Of a DNA stretch of 64,000 nucleotides, positions 29,101 to 37,246 are shown piece by piece. Where the stretch lies: contig DASXDL010000013.1 of NCBI GenBank assembly GCA_036490715.1, positions 127,740-191,739 of the forward strand, in the 5' to 3' direction. The DNA is from FEN-1191 sp036490715. Its GTDB lineage: Bacteria; Pseudomonadota; Gammaproteobacteria; Steroidobacterales; Steroidobacteraceae. Numbering within the stretch: position 1 is the first letter of the stretch; each line of letters begins with the position of its first letter. Under the pieces are notes generated by a model, which was given only the letters and a program-made list of their open reading frames with translations, had not been told where the DNA came from and searched no databases. The translations under genes were made by a program, and so were the position numbers.

Positions 29101-29593
29101 CCCAGCTGGCCTTGAGCATCACCGGATAACCGACCGCGGCCGCCAGCTGCCGGCACTCGCCGATGTCGGCCGGCAGCGCTGGCGTCGCCGGCATCACCGG
29201 CACGCCGGCGCTGACCGCGAGGTTGCGCGCGCTGACCTTGTTGCCGAGCAGTCGCATCGTGTCGGGCGAGGGGCCGATGAACAGGATGCCGGCCTCGGCG
29301 CAGCGGGCAGCGAACTCCGGGTTCTCGGACAGAAAGCCGTAGCCAGGATGGATGGCGTCGGCCCCGGCCTCGCGCGCCACCCGCAGGATGTCGCTGATGT
29401 CCAGATAGGCGTCAATCGCGCTCTTGCCTTCGCCGACCAGGTAGGCCTCGTCGGCCTTGGTTCGATGCAGGCTGAAGCGATCCTCCAGCGCGTAGATCGC
29501 GATCGTCGGGATCGCCAGCTCATTGGCCGCGCGCATGACCCGCACCGCAATCTCGCCCCGGTTAGCGACCAGCAGCCGATGAATCCTATGCAC
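26135..29593 (-). CDS. pyc: Pyruvate carboxylase, single-chain
   Basis: This biotin enzyme carboxylates pyruvate to oxaloacetate. The start is a GTG at 29593, supported by a perfect AGGAGG seven bases upstream; the protein is 1152 residues. Domains in order: biotin carboxylase (about 1-450, with KASWGGGGRGM and ENRNPR-like region EVNPRIQVEHTVTE), carboxyltransferase of the HMGL type (about 535-800, TTMRDAHQSLLATR), the carboxylase conserved domain, and a C-terminal biotinyl domain. The biotinylated lysine is K1118 in VEAMKMEAG. The size and single-chain layout are those of alpha4 pyruvate carboxylase. It lies 24 bases after gshA on the same strand, so the two form an operon. Confidence 0.96.
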   Translation of the reverse strand: MHRIHRLLVANRGEIAVRVMRAANELAIPTIAIYALEDRFSLHRTKADEAYLVGEGKSAIDAYLDISDILRVAREAGADAIHPGYGFLSENPEFAARCAEAGILFIGPSPDTMRLLGNKVSARNLAVSAGVPVMPATPALPADIGECRQLAAAVGYPVMLKASWGGGGRGMRVIEEDAQLAELLPVARREARTAFGNDEVYLERLVRRARHLEVQILGDRYGNLVHLFERDCTVQRRNQKVVERAPAVFLSEASRATLCDAALRIGRAAHYSNAGTVEFLQDADSGQFYFIEVNPRIQVEHTVTECATGIDLVKAQIRIADGERIGDAASGVPPQDQIRIVSHALQCRVTTEDPENNFTPDYGRITAYRTPAGFGVRLDAGTAYTGAIITRWYDSLLVKATTWAPTPEEAIARMHRSLWEFRIRGVTTNLRFLDQIITHPRFQRGEYTTRFIDQTPELFSAPERLDRATRILSFLADTVVNGNPQIKDRNVPALLTLMRTPRLPVELPRGTVPPPGSRQRLLQLGPERFAKWMRNEERVLLTDTTMRDAHQSLLATRMRTADMVAVAPAYAALLPQLFSVECWGGATFDVAMRFLKEDPWERLERLRAAMPNLLLQMLLRSANAVGYTNYPDNVVQYFVRQAADAGIDLFRIFDSLNWVDNMRVAIDAVLQTGRLCEAALCYTGNLCNPNERKYTLDYYLKLARELQRAGTHIIGIKDMAGLCQPRAAYDLVKALRDDTGLPVHFHTHDTSGIAAASVFAAIAAGADAVDGAMDSMSGLTSQPNLGSIAEALRFSPRDPGLDTGHIRALSHYWDQVRKAYVAFESDNRAGASEVYVHGMPGGQYTNLREQARALGIDDTRWPEVARTYAEVNDMFGDIIKVTPTSKVVGDMTLMMVTNSLSREAVLDPNTEIAFPESVVQLFRGDLGQPYGGFPPDLQRKVLKGVAPRRQRAGAESPPADLERLRAEAAEKAERTLTDHQFASYLMYPKVFLDYAAERRRYSDVAILPTPVFFYGMEPGQEISIELERGKTLIVHYVTKSEPHEDGTRTVFFELNGQPRSVRVTDRSQVPSRPPPRKIDPGNPHHVGAPMPGTVATVPVAVGQKVRRGDVVVTVEAMKMEAGVRAEVDGEVAEVLVQAGSPIDAKDLLLVLR

Positions 29594-29617
29594 GCGGATC
29601 CCTCCTAAGCGTGGCGG

Positions 29618-31189
29618 TCAATCGGCCAGGTACTTGGCCAGATAGTCATCGAAGCTTCCACGCCGTGCCGCCTCCAGCGCCTGCTGCGCCAGCAGCGATT
29701 CCTGCGCCTGCTGCTCGAACTCGAGCCAGCGAGACTGATTGCGCGGCATCGAACCGAGCATCAACTCCTTGTGCGCCCGTGACATGTCCAGCGCCAGCGT
29801 TGCAAAGCAGCCCTCGGCCGCCCGCAGGTCGTGCAGCAGCCGCGCCGATGGGGTCTGGTCCACGTCCGCGAGCTTTTCGCGCTGCTCTTTTAACGCGCCG
29901 GTGTACGGCCGCTGCGGATGGCCCGCGTCGAGCAGTTCGCACACCCCTTGCATGCAGTCCAGCAACTCGGCGCCCCAGTCGTGCATCGACAGCGCGCGGC
30001 CGTCACGCTCCAGCATCAGTCCCGGCCGGCGGCCATAGCGCGCCACCAGCAGGTGATTGCGATCGATCGCCTGCTCCTCGCGATCGTCGATCGGCGGGCT
30101 GTCCTTGAACAGCAGCAGCAGCAGCAGCGCTTCCAGAAAGTACAGCTTGCGCAGATTGACGCCGACCGGGTCGAAGGCGCTGTTGTCGAGCGTGCGTACC
30201 TCGACGTACTCGACCCCGGCGCGCGCCAGCGCATGGATGGTGCGCTCACCGGCGCGCAGCGCGCGCTTCGGACGCACGTAGCTGTAGTACTCATTCTCGA
30301 TCTGCAGCACGTTGCCGGACAGCTGGCGATACACGCCATCGACCTTGACCCCGAGCGCCAGGAACGGCGGATGCGGCTGGTGCACGGCGCGGCGCAGGTC
30401 GCGCAGATATTGCTCCAGCGTGTTGAACGACACCGCCTCGGCGGCCTGCGAGCGGTTGCGATAGCCGATGTCGCTCATGCGCAGCGAGGTGGCCTCCGGT
30501 CCCACCAGCGTATCGTTCGGCAGTTGCTCGAGATCACCGGCATCGCGTCCCTGCAGGAACGAGCGGCACAGGGCCGGCGATGCCCCGAACAGGTAGGTGA
30601 CGATCCAGCCGTGGCGGCGGTAGTTGCGCAGCAGGTCGAAATAGCGCGCCGAGATGAAGTCCTGGCCTGGACGCTGCTGGCAGATCTCGGCGTACAGCGG
30701 CCAGAAGCCTTCCGGCACCGAGTAATTGAAGTGCACCCCGGAGATCGCCTGCATCATGCCGCCGTAGCGCACCAGCAGGCCATGGCGGTAGATGTATTTG
30801 ACCCGGCCCTGGAACGAATCGCCGAAGCGGGCGATCGGCACCGCGTCGTCGCCACCGACGATGCACGGCATCGAGGTCGCCCACAGCAGCTCATCGCCCA
30901 GGTGCGCGTACACGAACTGATGCAGGTCGCGCAGATACTGCAGCAGCTGCTGATTGTCCTCGAAGGTCGGCGTCACCAGCTCGGTCAAGGCCTCGGAATA
31001 GTCGGTGGTGATGTGCGGGTTGGTCAGGGCCGAGCCCAGCGCGCGCGGATGCGGGCTCTGCGCGATGCAGCCGGAGGCAGTCACCCGCAGCGACTCGCGT
31101 TCCAGGCCACGCCGACCACGCAGCATCAGCCGGTGCTCGCGGCTGTTCACCAGCGCTGCCACACGCCGCTCATGCACGCGATCGACCAT
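29618..31189 (-). CDS. gshA: Glutamate-cysteine ligase
   Basis: GshA joins glutamate and cysteine in the first step of glutathione synthesis. From the ATG at 31189 the protein is 523 residues, close to the 518 of E. coli GshA; upstream in-frame starts would add an unconserved basic tail. Family motifs are clear: RGLERESLRV near residue 24, TTDYSEALTELVTPTF near 60, GVHFNYS near 150 and the VEVRTLDNSAFDPVGV segment near 335. No gshB is in the window. It heads a leftward operon with pyc. It is divergent from the thiolase gene across 199 bases that must contain both promoters. Confidence 0.95.
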   Translation of the reverse strand: MVDRVHERRVAALVNSREHRLMLRGRRGLERESLRVTASGCIAQSPHPRALGSALTNPHITTDYSEALTELVTPTFEDNQQLLQYLRDLHQFVYAHLGDELLWATSMPCIVGGDDAVPIARFGDSFQGRVKYIYRHGLLVRYGGMMQAISGVHFNYSVPEGFWPLYAEICQQRPGQDFISARYFDLLRNYRRHGWIVTYLFGASPALCRSFLQGRDAGDLEQLPNDTLVGPEATSLRMSDIGYRNRSQAAEAVSFNTLEQYLRDLRRAVHQPHPPFLALGVKVDGVYRQLSGNVLQIENEYYSYVRPKRALRAGERTIHALARAGVEYVEVRTLDNSAFDPVGVNLRKLYFLEALLLLLLFKDSPPIDDREEQAIDRNHLLVARYGRRPGLMLERDGRALSMHDWGAELLDCMQGVCELLDAGHPQRPYTGALKEQREKLADVDQTPSARLLHDLRAAEGCFATLALDMSRAHKELMLGSMPRNQSRWLEFEQQAQESLLAQQALEAARRGSFDDYLAKYLAD

Positions 31190-31388
31190 CCTGTCTGCCA
31201 CGTCTACTCCAGTGATTGGCGGGCTGTGCGCCCGTGGCCACGGCGCTGCTGGCCGGCCAACGCGGCATCTTGCCTGTCCGCCAGCAGGCGCCGCAATGCG
31301 CTGCCGCGGTCGTGAGTGACCGCGCCCATCGGAGCGTGGCATTCTAGTGACCTGCCGAGCATTGAATCAGACCGCGAGAGGCGATCGC

Positions 31389-32681
31389 ATGCAGATCGGA
31401 ACAAGCCCCAGACGCGTTGCCATCGTTGGTGGCGTGCGCACCCCATTCGCGCGTTCGCACACGGCCTACGCCGGCACCGACAACCAGGAGCTGTTGACGG
31501 CGTCGCTGCGGGCGCTGGTCGAGCGCTACGATCTGCAGGGCAAGCGGCTTGGCGATGTGATCGCCGGCGCGGTCATCAAGCATTCCAAGGACTACAACCT
31601 GACGCGCGAATCGGTCCTGGCCACCAGCCTGGATCCGGAGACCCCCGGTCTCGATGTACAGCGCGCCTGCGGCACCAGCCTCGAGGCGGCCATCCTGATC
31701 GCCAACAAGATCGCCCTGGGGCAGATCGATGCCGGCATCGCCGCCGGCGTGGACGACCTGAGCGATCCGCCGGTGGTCTATCCGCGCTCGTTCCAGCAGC
31801 GGCTGTTGCGCAGCGCCCGCGGCCGCAGCTTCGGCGCGCGGGTTGGACCGTGGCTGGGACTGCGCCGCCGCGACTTGAGGCCGGTGCTGCCGGCGGTGGT
31901 CGAGCCGCGCACCGGATTGTCGATGGGTCAGAGCTGCGAGCTCATGGTCAAGACCTGGAATATCAGCCGCGAGGAGCAGGACCAGCTGGCTTACGAGAGC
32001 CACGTCAAGGCGGCCGCCGCCTGGCACGGCGGTTTCTACGACGACCTGGTGGTGCCGTACCGCGACCTCAAGACCGACAACAACGTGCGTGCCGACACCT
32101 CGCCCGACAAGCTCGCCAAGCTCAAACCGGTGTTTGACCTGAGCGGCAGCGGCAGTCTGACCGCCGGCAACAGCACGCCGCTGACCGACGGCTCGGCGGC
32201 CTTGCTGCTGGCCTCTGAAAGCTGGGCCGCCGAGCATCAGCTGCCGGTGCTGGCCTACATGCGCGCCGGCAAGACCTGGGCGGTGGACTTCGCCAGCGGC
32301 AAGGAAGGCTTGCTGATGGCGCCGGCCTACGCGGTGGCCTCGATCCTCAAAGATACCGGTCTCAAGCTGCAGGATTTCGATTACTACGAGATCCACGAAG
32401 CGTTCGCGGCGGTGCCGCTGTGCCTGTTCAAGGCCTGGCAGTCGCCCGACTATTGCCGCGAGCGGCTGGGACTGGCCGAGCCGCTCGGCGCGATCGATCC
32501 GGCCAAACTCAACGTCAAGGGTGGCAGCGTCGCGATCGGCCATCCGTTCGCCGCTACCGGCGCCCGCATCCTCGGCACCCTCAGCAAGCTGCTGGCGCTC
32601 GATCCACAGGCCAAGCGCGGCATCGCCTCGGCCTGCACCGCTGGCGGCATGGGCGTGACCGCGATCCTGGAGCGCGCTTGA
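31389..32681 (+). CDS. Acetyl-CoA acyltransferase (thiolase, FadI-like)
   Basis: Thiolases cleave 3-ketoacyl-CoA or condense acyl-CoAs. The ATG at 31389 is preceded by GAGAGG at good spacing, giving 430 residues. The acyl-accepting cysteine is in VQRACGTSLEAA near residue 90; the second site motifs are HEAFAAVP near 338 and ACTAGGMGV at the end, with GHPFAATGAR near 393. Length and the extended loop of about 30 residues near 150 fit the FadI branch rather than PhaA. A partner FadJ-like hydratase/dehydrogenase is not adjacent. The gene is first in a tight rightward cluster with a hydrolase, hemH and a VOC protein. Confidence 0.9.
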   Translation: MQIGTSPRRVAIVGGVRTPFARSHTAYAGTDNQELLTASLRALVERYDLQGKRLGDVIAGAVIKHSKDYNLTRESVLATSLDPETPGLDVQRACGTSLEAAILIANKIALGQIDAGIAAGVDDLSDPPVVYPRSFQQRLLRSARGRSFGARVGPWLGLRRRDLRPVLPAVVEPRTGLSMGQSCELMVKTWNISREEQDQLAYESHVKAAAAWHGGFYDDLVVPYRDLKTDNNVRADTSPDKLAKLKPVFDLSGSGSLTAGNSTPLTDGSAALLLASESWAAEHQLPVLAYMRAGKTWAVDFASGKEGLLMAPAYAVASILKDTGLKLQDFDYYEIHEAFAAVPLCLFKAWQSPDYCRERLGLAEPLGAIDPAKLNVKGGSVAIGHPFAATGARILGTLSKLLALDPQAKRGIASACTAGGMGVTAILERA

Positions 32682-33346
32682 GTCGCTACGAGACCCTGAT
32701 GGCGCGCGATGGCCATGAGCTGTCGGTGTACATCGCCAGCCCGCCGGCGCGCACGCGCGGCGCCGTGGTGATTGTGCAGGAAATCTTCGGACTGAGCCCG
32801 TGGGTGACCCGTACCGCCGACAGCTACGCCGCCGACGGCTATCTGGCCATGGCGCCGGCGCTGTTCGACCGCGTGCGGCGCAAGCTGGTGCTCGGCTACT
32901 CGAAGGAAGACATGGAGCGGGGACTGGGCACCCGCAAGCAGATCGACAACGCCAAGGCGCTGCTCGACATCGCCGCCTGCGTGGCGGTGGCGAGCCGCTC
33001 CGGCCGTGTCGCCAGCATCGGCTTCTGCTGGGGCGGCATGCTCAGCTGGGCGGCGGCCTGCGAGGTGCCGATGGCCGCGGCGGTGTGCTACTACGGCGGC
33101 CACATTGCGGCGCTGCTGCCCAAGGTCCCGGCGTGTCCGACGCTGCTGCACTATGGCGAGCGTGACCCGAGTATTCCGCCCACCGAAGTCGAGGCGGTAC
33201 GCCAGGCCTACCCGCAGGGCGAATACCACATCTATCCCACCGGGCATGCGTTCGCCAACGATGATCGCCCGGAGCACTACGATGCGGCCGCCACCGCCCA
33301 GGCACGCAGCTACACCAACGCGTTTCTGGCGCAGCACATCGGCTAG
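32678..33346 (+). CDS. Dienelactone hydrolase family protein, cytoplasmic
   Basis: The TTG at 32678 overlaps the thiolase stop (TTGA) and has a GGAG five bases upstream, so translational coupling is likely; it gives 222 residues. An ATG at 32699 is the alternative. The hydrolase pattern is complete: VIVQEIFGL near residue 30, Cys nucleophile in GFCWGGML near 115, Asp in GERDPSIP near 164 and His in TGHAFAN near 195. No signal peptide is present, unlike the paralogue at 19343. The substrate is unknown. Its position after a thiolase suggests a role near acyl-CoA or aromatic-acid breakdown, which is inference only. Confidence 0.88.
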   Translation: MSRYETLMARDGHELSVYIASPPARTRGAVVIVQEIFGLSPWVTRTADSYAADGYLAMAPALFDRVRRKLVLGYSKEDMERGLGTRKQIDNAKALLDIAACVAVASRSGRVASIGFCWGGMLSWAAACEVPMAAAVCYYGGHIAALLPKVPACPTLLHYGERDPSIPPTEVEAVRQAYPQGEYHIYPTGHAFANDDRPEHYDAAATAQARSYTNAFLAQHIG

Positions 33347-33388
33347 CCGCAGGCCCCCGTTGCCCGCGGTGTGAATGCGTCGAGTGCC

Positions 33389-34408
33389 ATGAGCGTCGCC
33401 CCGAGCGCTGCCGCCGGCACCGCCGTCCTGATCGTCAACACCGGCACCCCGCAGCAGCCGCGTACCACGGCGGTGCGCGGCTTTCTGCGCCGATTTCTGT
33501 CCGACCGGCGGGTAGTGGAGCTGCCGCGCATTGTCTGGTGGCCGCTGCTGTATGGCTTGGTGCTGCCATTGCGGGCCCGGCGCAGCGCGCACAAGTACCG
33601 TCAGATCTGGCAAAACGAGGGCTCGCCGCTGCTGATTCACACCAGCCGGTTGCGCGCCGCGCTGGAGCGCGAACTGATGGCGCTGCGCGGGGCGGTACGG
33701 GTCGAGCAGGCATTTCTTTATTCGCCACCGTACGTCGCGCCGACACTGGCGTCGCTGCGCGACGCCGGCGTGCAGCGCCTGATCGTGCTGCCGCTATTTC
33801 CGCAGAGCAGTGGCAGCACCACCGGCGCGGTCTACGATCAGGTCGGACGCGCACTGCGCCAGTGGCGCACGCTGCCCGAACTGCGCTGCATCCCCGGCTA
33901 CCATGCCGATCCGGATTACATCGGCGCGCTGGCCGCCAGCCTGGCCGATCATTGGCGCACCCACGGCCGCGACAGCCACCTGCTGATGTCGTTTCACGGC
34001 ATCCCGCAGGCGTTCGTCGCCCGCGGCGATCGCTACGCCGATGAATGCCGTCAGACTGCGGTGCAGCTGGCGGCGGCACTCGATCTGGCGCCGCGCGACT
34101 GGACCTTGAGCTTCCAATCGCGCTTCGGCGCCAATCGCTGGCTCACGCCGGCCACCGACCGCACGCTGCGCGAACTGCCCCGGCGCGGAATCCGCGCCGT
34201 CAGCGTGGTATGCCCGGGCTTTGCGGCCGATTGTCTCGAGACCTTGGAGGAGATCGCGATCACCGGCCGCGATCAGTTCCTGCAGGCCGGCGGCCAGCGT
34301 TTCGACTACGTGCCGGCGCTCAACGCGCGCACCGATCATGCCGCGGCGCTGGCGCGTCTGATCGTGCGCGGCAGCCCCGACTGGACCGCGGTCTCCTCGA
34401 GCCACTGA
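33389..34408 (+). CDS. hemH: Ferrochelatase
   Basis: HemH inserts ferrous iron into protoporphyrin IX to finish heme synthesis. From the ATG at 33389 the protein is 339 residues (a GTG at 33371 would add six). It opens with AVLIVNTGTPQQP, the family start. The catalytic histidine is in LLMSFHGIPQ near residue 200, and the conserved glutamate lies in CLETLEEIAI near 280. YSPPYVAPTL near 118 fits the substrate channel. It has no membrane segment. The 42-base gap after the hydrolase and one-base gap before the VOC gene suggest one transcript. Confidence 0.95.
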   Translation: MSVAPSAAAGTAVLIVNTGTPQQPRTTAVRGFLRRFLSDRRVVELPRIVWWPLLYGLVLPLRARRSAHKYRQIWQNEGSPLLIHTSRLRAALERELMALRGAVRVEQAFLYSPPYVAPTLASLRDAGVQRLIVLPLFPQSSGSTTGAVYDQVGRALRQWRTLPELRCIPGYHADPDYIGALAASLADHWRTHGRDSHLLMSFHGIPQAFVARGDRYADECRQTAVQLAAALDLAPRDWTLSFQSRFGANRWLTPATDRTLRELPRRGIRAVSVVCPGFAADCLETLEEIAITGRDQFLQAGGQRFDYVPALNARTDHAAALARLIVRGSPDWTAVSSSH

Positions 34409-34409
34409 C

Positions 34410-35129
34410 GTGTTCGGCCGCTTTCTCGAGCTTGGCATCGCCACGCCGGATATCGCGGCATCGGTGCAGCACTACGAGCGCCTGGGCTTCTCGCAGCTGC
34501 TCACCGGCGATGCCTTCACCCACCGCTACGGCGTGCTGAGCGACGGCCGAGTGCCGCTGGGACTGCACGAGCACGCCACGCCTTCGCCGACGCTGACCTT
34601 CGTACTGCCGCAGCTGCTGCACGCGCAGCGGCGGCTGCGCGATCACGGCTTCGAGCCGGAGCTGGCACAGTTCGGCGACGACGCCCTGCATCAGCTGCGG
34701 CTGCGCGATCCTGGCGGTCACGCCGTCACGCTGCTGGAAGCGCGCACCTATTCGCCGGCGCATCGCGGTGCGCAGGCCGGTTCGCTGTGCGGATACTTCT
34801 CGCACCTGAGCCTGCCGCAACCGGACTTTGAGCGTGCGCGCGAGTTCTGGGAGCGCGCCGGCTTCGTGGCCTTGGACGAGGAGGCGGCGCCGTTTGCGCA
34901 CCTGCCCTTGACCAGCGATCACCTCGATCTGGCGTTTCATGCACCGCAGACCTTCGATGCGCCACTGCTGGTATTCGAGTGCGCCGATCTTGCGGCGGTG
35001 CGCGCTCGCCTCAGCGCTTTGAGCGTGCCGTTGGCGACACGCTTGCCGTGCGGAGTGCAGGCTCGGGATGGCGTGCTGATCCTGGCGCCGGAAGGCACCG
35101 CCACGCTGCTGCGGGCGAGCGCCGACTAG
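34410..35129 (+). CDS. VOC (glyoxalase/dioxygenase fold) protein
   Basis: This 239-residue protein begins with a GTG one base after the hemH stop. It contains two vicinal-oxygen-chelate modules, about residues 4-110 and 125-235. The first starts FLELGIATPDIAASVQHYERLGF and the second YFSHLSLPQPDFERAREFW. Each VOC protein usually binds a divalent metal through His/Glu residues; histidines are present (HLSL near 129), but the set cannot be confirmed by eye. The reaction is unknown. Its stop codon shares CTAG with the stop of the convergent YceI gene. Confidence 0.85.
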   Translation: MFGRFLELGIATPDIAASVQHYERLGFSQLLTGDAFTHRYGVLSDGRVPLGLHEHATPSPTLTFVLPQLLHAQRRLRDHGFEPELAQFGDDALHQLRLRDPGGHAVTLLEARTYSPAHRGAQAGSLCGYFSHLSLPQPDFERAREFWERAGFVALDEEAAPFAHLPLTSDHLDLAFHAPQTFDAPLLVFECADLAAVRARLSALSVPLATRLPCGVQARDGVLILAPEGTATLLRASAD

Positions 35130-35866
35130 CGCGCGACCAGCCGGAAGCGCACGTGCATGCGCTCGGCCACGCGCAGCGCCCCCAACGCAACGCTGTAGGG
35201 TGTCAGGCCGAGCTGGGCGTGCGTCAGATCGAATTCGCCGCTGACGATGATCTGAGCGTCGGTGCGTTGCAGGCTGAGCGGCAGCTCGACCTCGGTCACG
35301 TGGTCGCGCACCGTGATGCGGGCGGTGACGTGCAAGCCGTCGCTACCGGTTTGAACGCCCGCGGCCTCGAGCGTGATGCGCGGATAGTGCTGCGCATCCA
35401 GCAATGCCGCACCGAGCATGTGATCGCGCGTGCCTGCGATCGCCGCCTCGTCCACGTGGCTCTGGAAATCCGGCCCGAGCGAGGCGCGCAGCGGCGCCTC
35501 ATCCACGCTCAGCGCCGCGACCGGAAACGACAGCTGCCAGCTGCTTTGGGCCGGATCGGCCGCGGCGCTGATGCGGCCGGATAATTCATGCACGGCGATC
35601 ACGTGGTTGTGGCCGAGCGCGGCCATGCGGCCGTCGCGGTATACCAAAATCAGCACCTGCGACTGCGCCGGATCGATGGCGAGCTGCGCGCCGGCTCCCG
35701 CCGCCGGCACCGCCGCAGCGCCCGCTGGCGCATGCGCGCGCGGCGCGACGTGGCAGGCGCTCAGCGACAGCAAAACGAGAATGAGAATGAATGCTATCCA
35801 GCATGAGCGAACGCTGGGCGTGGCTGGAAGCTGCGCGAGCCGATATGCGACCATAGCGCCGCGCAT
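35126..35866 (-). CDS. YceI-family lipoprotein
   Basis: The likely start is the ATG at 35866 (246 residues) or the ATG at 35854; neither has a clear ribosome-binding site. A hydrophobic segment ending in LSLSAC (near residue 39) is a lipobox, so the mature protein should be lipid-anchored. From about residue 60 the protein follows the YceI lipocalin-like fold: VYRDGRMAALGHNH near 80, a region of paired beta strands and DHMLGAALLDAQHYPRI near 150. YceI proteins bind polyisoprenoids or other lipids in the periplasm. The ALGHNH variant occurs in a subgroup of the family. Ligand unknown. Confidence 0.85.
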   Translation of the reverse strand: MRGAMVAYRLAQLPATPSVRSCWIAFILILVLLSLSACHVAPRAHAPAGAAAVPAAGAGAQLAIDPAQSQVLILVYRDGRMAALGHNHVIAVHELSGRISAAADPAQSSWQLSFPVAALSVDEAPLRASLGPDFQSHVDEAAIAGTRDHMLGAALLDAQHYPRITLEAAGVQTGSDGLHVTARITVRDHVTEVELPLSLQRTDAQIIVSGEFDLTHAQLGLTPYSVALGALRVAERMHVRFRLVAR

Positions 35867-35992
35867 CACGCCGCTGTAGGACGGATCGACCGGACGGCAG
35901 CGCCGCGTTGACGACCGCCAAGCTGAAAAACTGGTGACACTATATTTATTCCCATAACAGCGCCCGGACCGCCGGCCAAAGAGGATGCACCG

Positions 35993-36328
35993 ATGAGCGA
36001 ACCCATTTCCCAGTCACGTCGCAAAGCCCTCAAACAGTTTGTGCTGTTATGCGGGGCGGCCGGTGCATTGCGCGCCGTCGATACGGCGCAGGCGGCCGAA
36101 GCCGAACATGTGAAGCCGACCGATCCGACCGCGCAGGCGCTGTCGTATCACGAGGATGCCAAGACGGTCGATGCCAAGCAGTTTCCGACCTACCAGCCGG
36201 GCCAGATGTGCAACACCTGCCTGCAGCTGCAGGGCAAGGCCGGCGATCCGTACCGGCCGTGTAATATTTTTGCCGGCAAGCTGGTGAACGCCAACGGCTG
36301 GTGCAAGGTCTGGGTAAAGAAAGCCTGA
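35993..36328 (+). CDS. hip: High-potential iron-sulfur protein (HiPIP)
   Basis: HiPIPs are small periplasmic electron carriers with one [4Fe-4S]3+/2+ cluster. This 111-residue protein starts at an ATG with AGAGGA upstream. The N-terminus is a twin-arginine signal (SRRKALKQFVLLCGAAGALRA) cleaved near AQAA, as expected since the cluster is inserted before export. The mature part has the four-cysteine pattern: CNTC, CNIF and GWC. It is one of the clearest pointers to a respiratory or denitrifying gammaproteobacterium. The partner is not in the window. It stands alone, with convergent exonuclease downstream five bases away. Confidence 0.93.
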   Translation: MSEPISQSRRKALKQFVLLCGAAGALRAVDTAQAAEAEHVKPTDPTAQALSYHEDAKTVDAKQFPTYQPGQMCNTCLQLQGKAGDPYRPCNIFAGKLVNANGWCKVWVKKA

Positions 36329-36332
36329 GCCT

Positions 36333-37226
36333 TCAGGCGGCGCGCATCGCGCGCTCCAGCCGCTCGGCCTGACGGCTGAGCATGGGGCCGAAACCGTGGC
36401 TGCCGCAGAACGAGGTGATGCGTTCCAGGTCCGGCGCGCGCCGCTGCAGATCGGCTCTGACCGCACCGATCGGCGCATCGCAGACGATACGGGTGAGCGA
36501 GCGCGCCAGATAGGCCGCCTCGCGGTGCAGCTGCAGGCGCGCTGGCAGGCTGGCCGCGCCGCGCAGCGGCAGCTGCGCCACCGCGTTCAGACCGTCGAAC
36601 AGTTCGTCCAGTGATGCGAACAGTCCCATCAGAGCGGCTGCGGTCTTGGGGCCAATGCCGGGCACCCCGGGCACGTTGTCGACGCTGTCACCGCGCAGCG
36701 CCTGGTAGTCCGCCATGCGTTCCGGGCACACGCCAAAGCGCGTCGCGATGTCCTCATAGCGATACTCGGTGGCCGCACTGTAGTCCCAGAACACATCGCC
36801 TGGTCCGATCAGTTGCGCCAGATCCTTGTCACATGACACCACCGTGATCCGCACGCCCTCGGCGCGGCACAGCTGCGCCAGCGTGCCGATCAGATCGTCG
36901 GCTTCGTAGTCTTCGCTGGCGTAATCGGCGACCCCGATATGGCGGCAGAACTCGCGGCATAGCGCGAACTGGCGTCGCAGCGCGGCCGGCGCCGGCTCGC
37001 GGTTGGCCTTGTAAGGCGGGTACAGCCGGTGACGAAAGCAGCGGCCGTGGCTTTCATCGAATGCGACCGCGATCTGCTGTGGCCGTCGCCGCTCCAGCAC
37101 GTCGGTCAGGAAGCGGGCGAATCCGTACAGCGCCTGAGTCGGGTTGCCATCGCCATCGGCGATATTGGGCGGCAAAGAATGCCAGGCGCGAAAGACGTAG
37201 ACCGAGGCATCGATGAGGTAGACCAC
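36333..37226 (-). CDS. 5'-3' exonuclease / flap endonuclease, stand-alone
   Basis: The start is taken as the GTG at 37226 (VVYLIDASVYVFRAW), giving 297 residues; the frame is open further upstream but that part overlaps the HNH gene and is not conserved. This is the same fold as the 5' nuclease domain of DNA polymerase I. The metal ligands are present: Asp in YLIDAS, VAFDE, EDYEADDLI near 115, SCDKDL near 150 and GDSVDNVPGVPGIGPKTA near 195 (helix-hairpin-helix). Unlike E. coli ExoIX it appears to keep both metal sites. It lies 20 bases after the HNH gene, so the two nuclease genes form an operon. Confidence 0.88.
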   Translation of the reverse strand: MVYLIDASVYVFRAWHSLPPNIADGDGNPTQALYGFARFLTDVLERRRPQQIAVAFDESHGRCFRHRLYPPYKANREPAPAALRRQFALCREFCRHIGVADYASEDYEADDLIGTLAQLCRAEGVRITVVSCDKDLAQLIGPGDVFWDYSAATEYRYEDIATRFGVCPERMADYQALRGDSVDNVPGVPGIGPKTAAALMGLFASLDELFDGLNAVAQLPLRGAASLPARLQLHREAAYLARSLTRIVCDAPIGAVRADLQRRAPDLERITSFCGSHGFGPMLSRQAERLERAMRAA

Positions 37227-37246
37227 CGGCGGGCAGCGCGTGCCGG

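Noticed and set aside
29918..31315. Plus-strand open frame of about 465 residues over gshA
   Set aside because: Antisense to gshA, low complexity, no domain.
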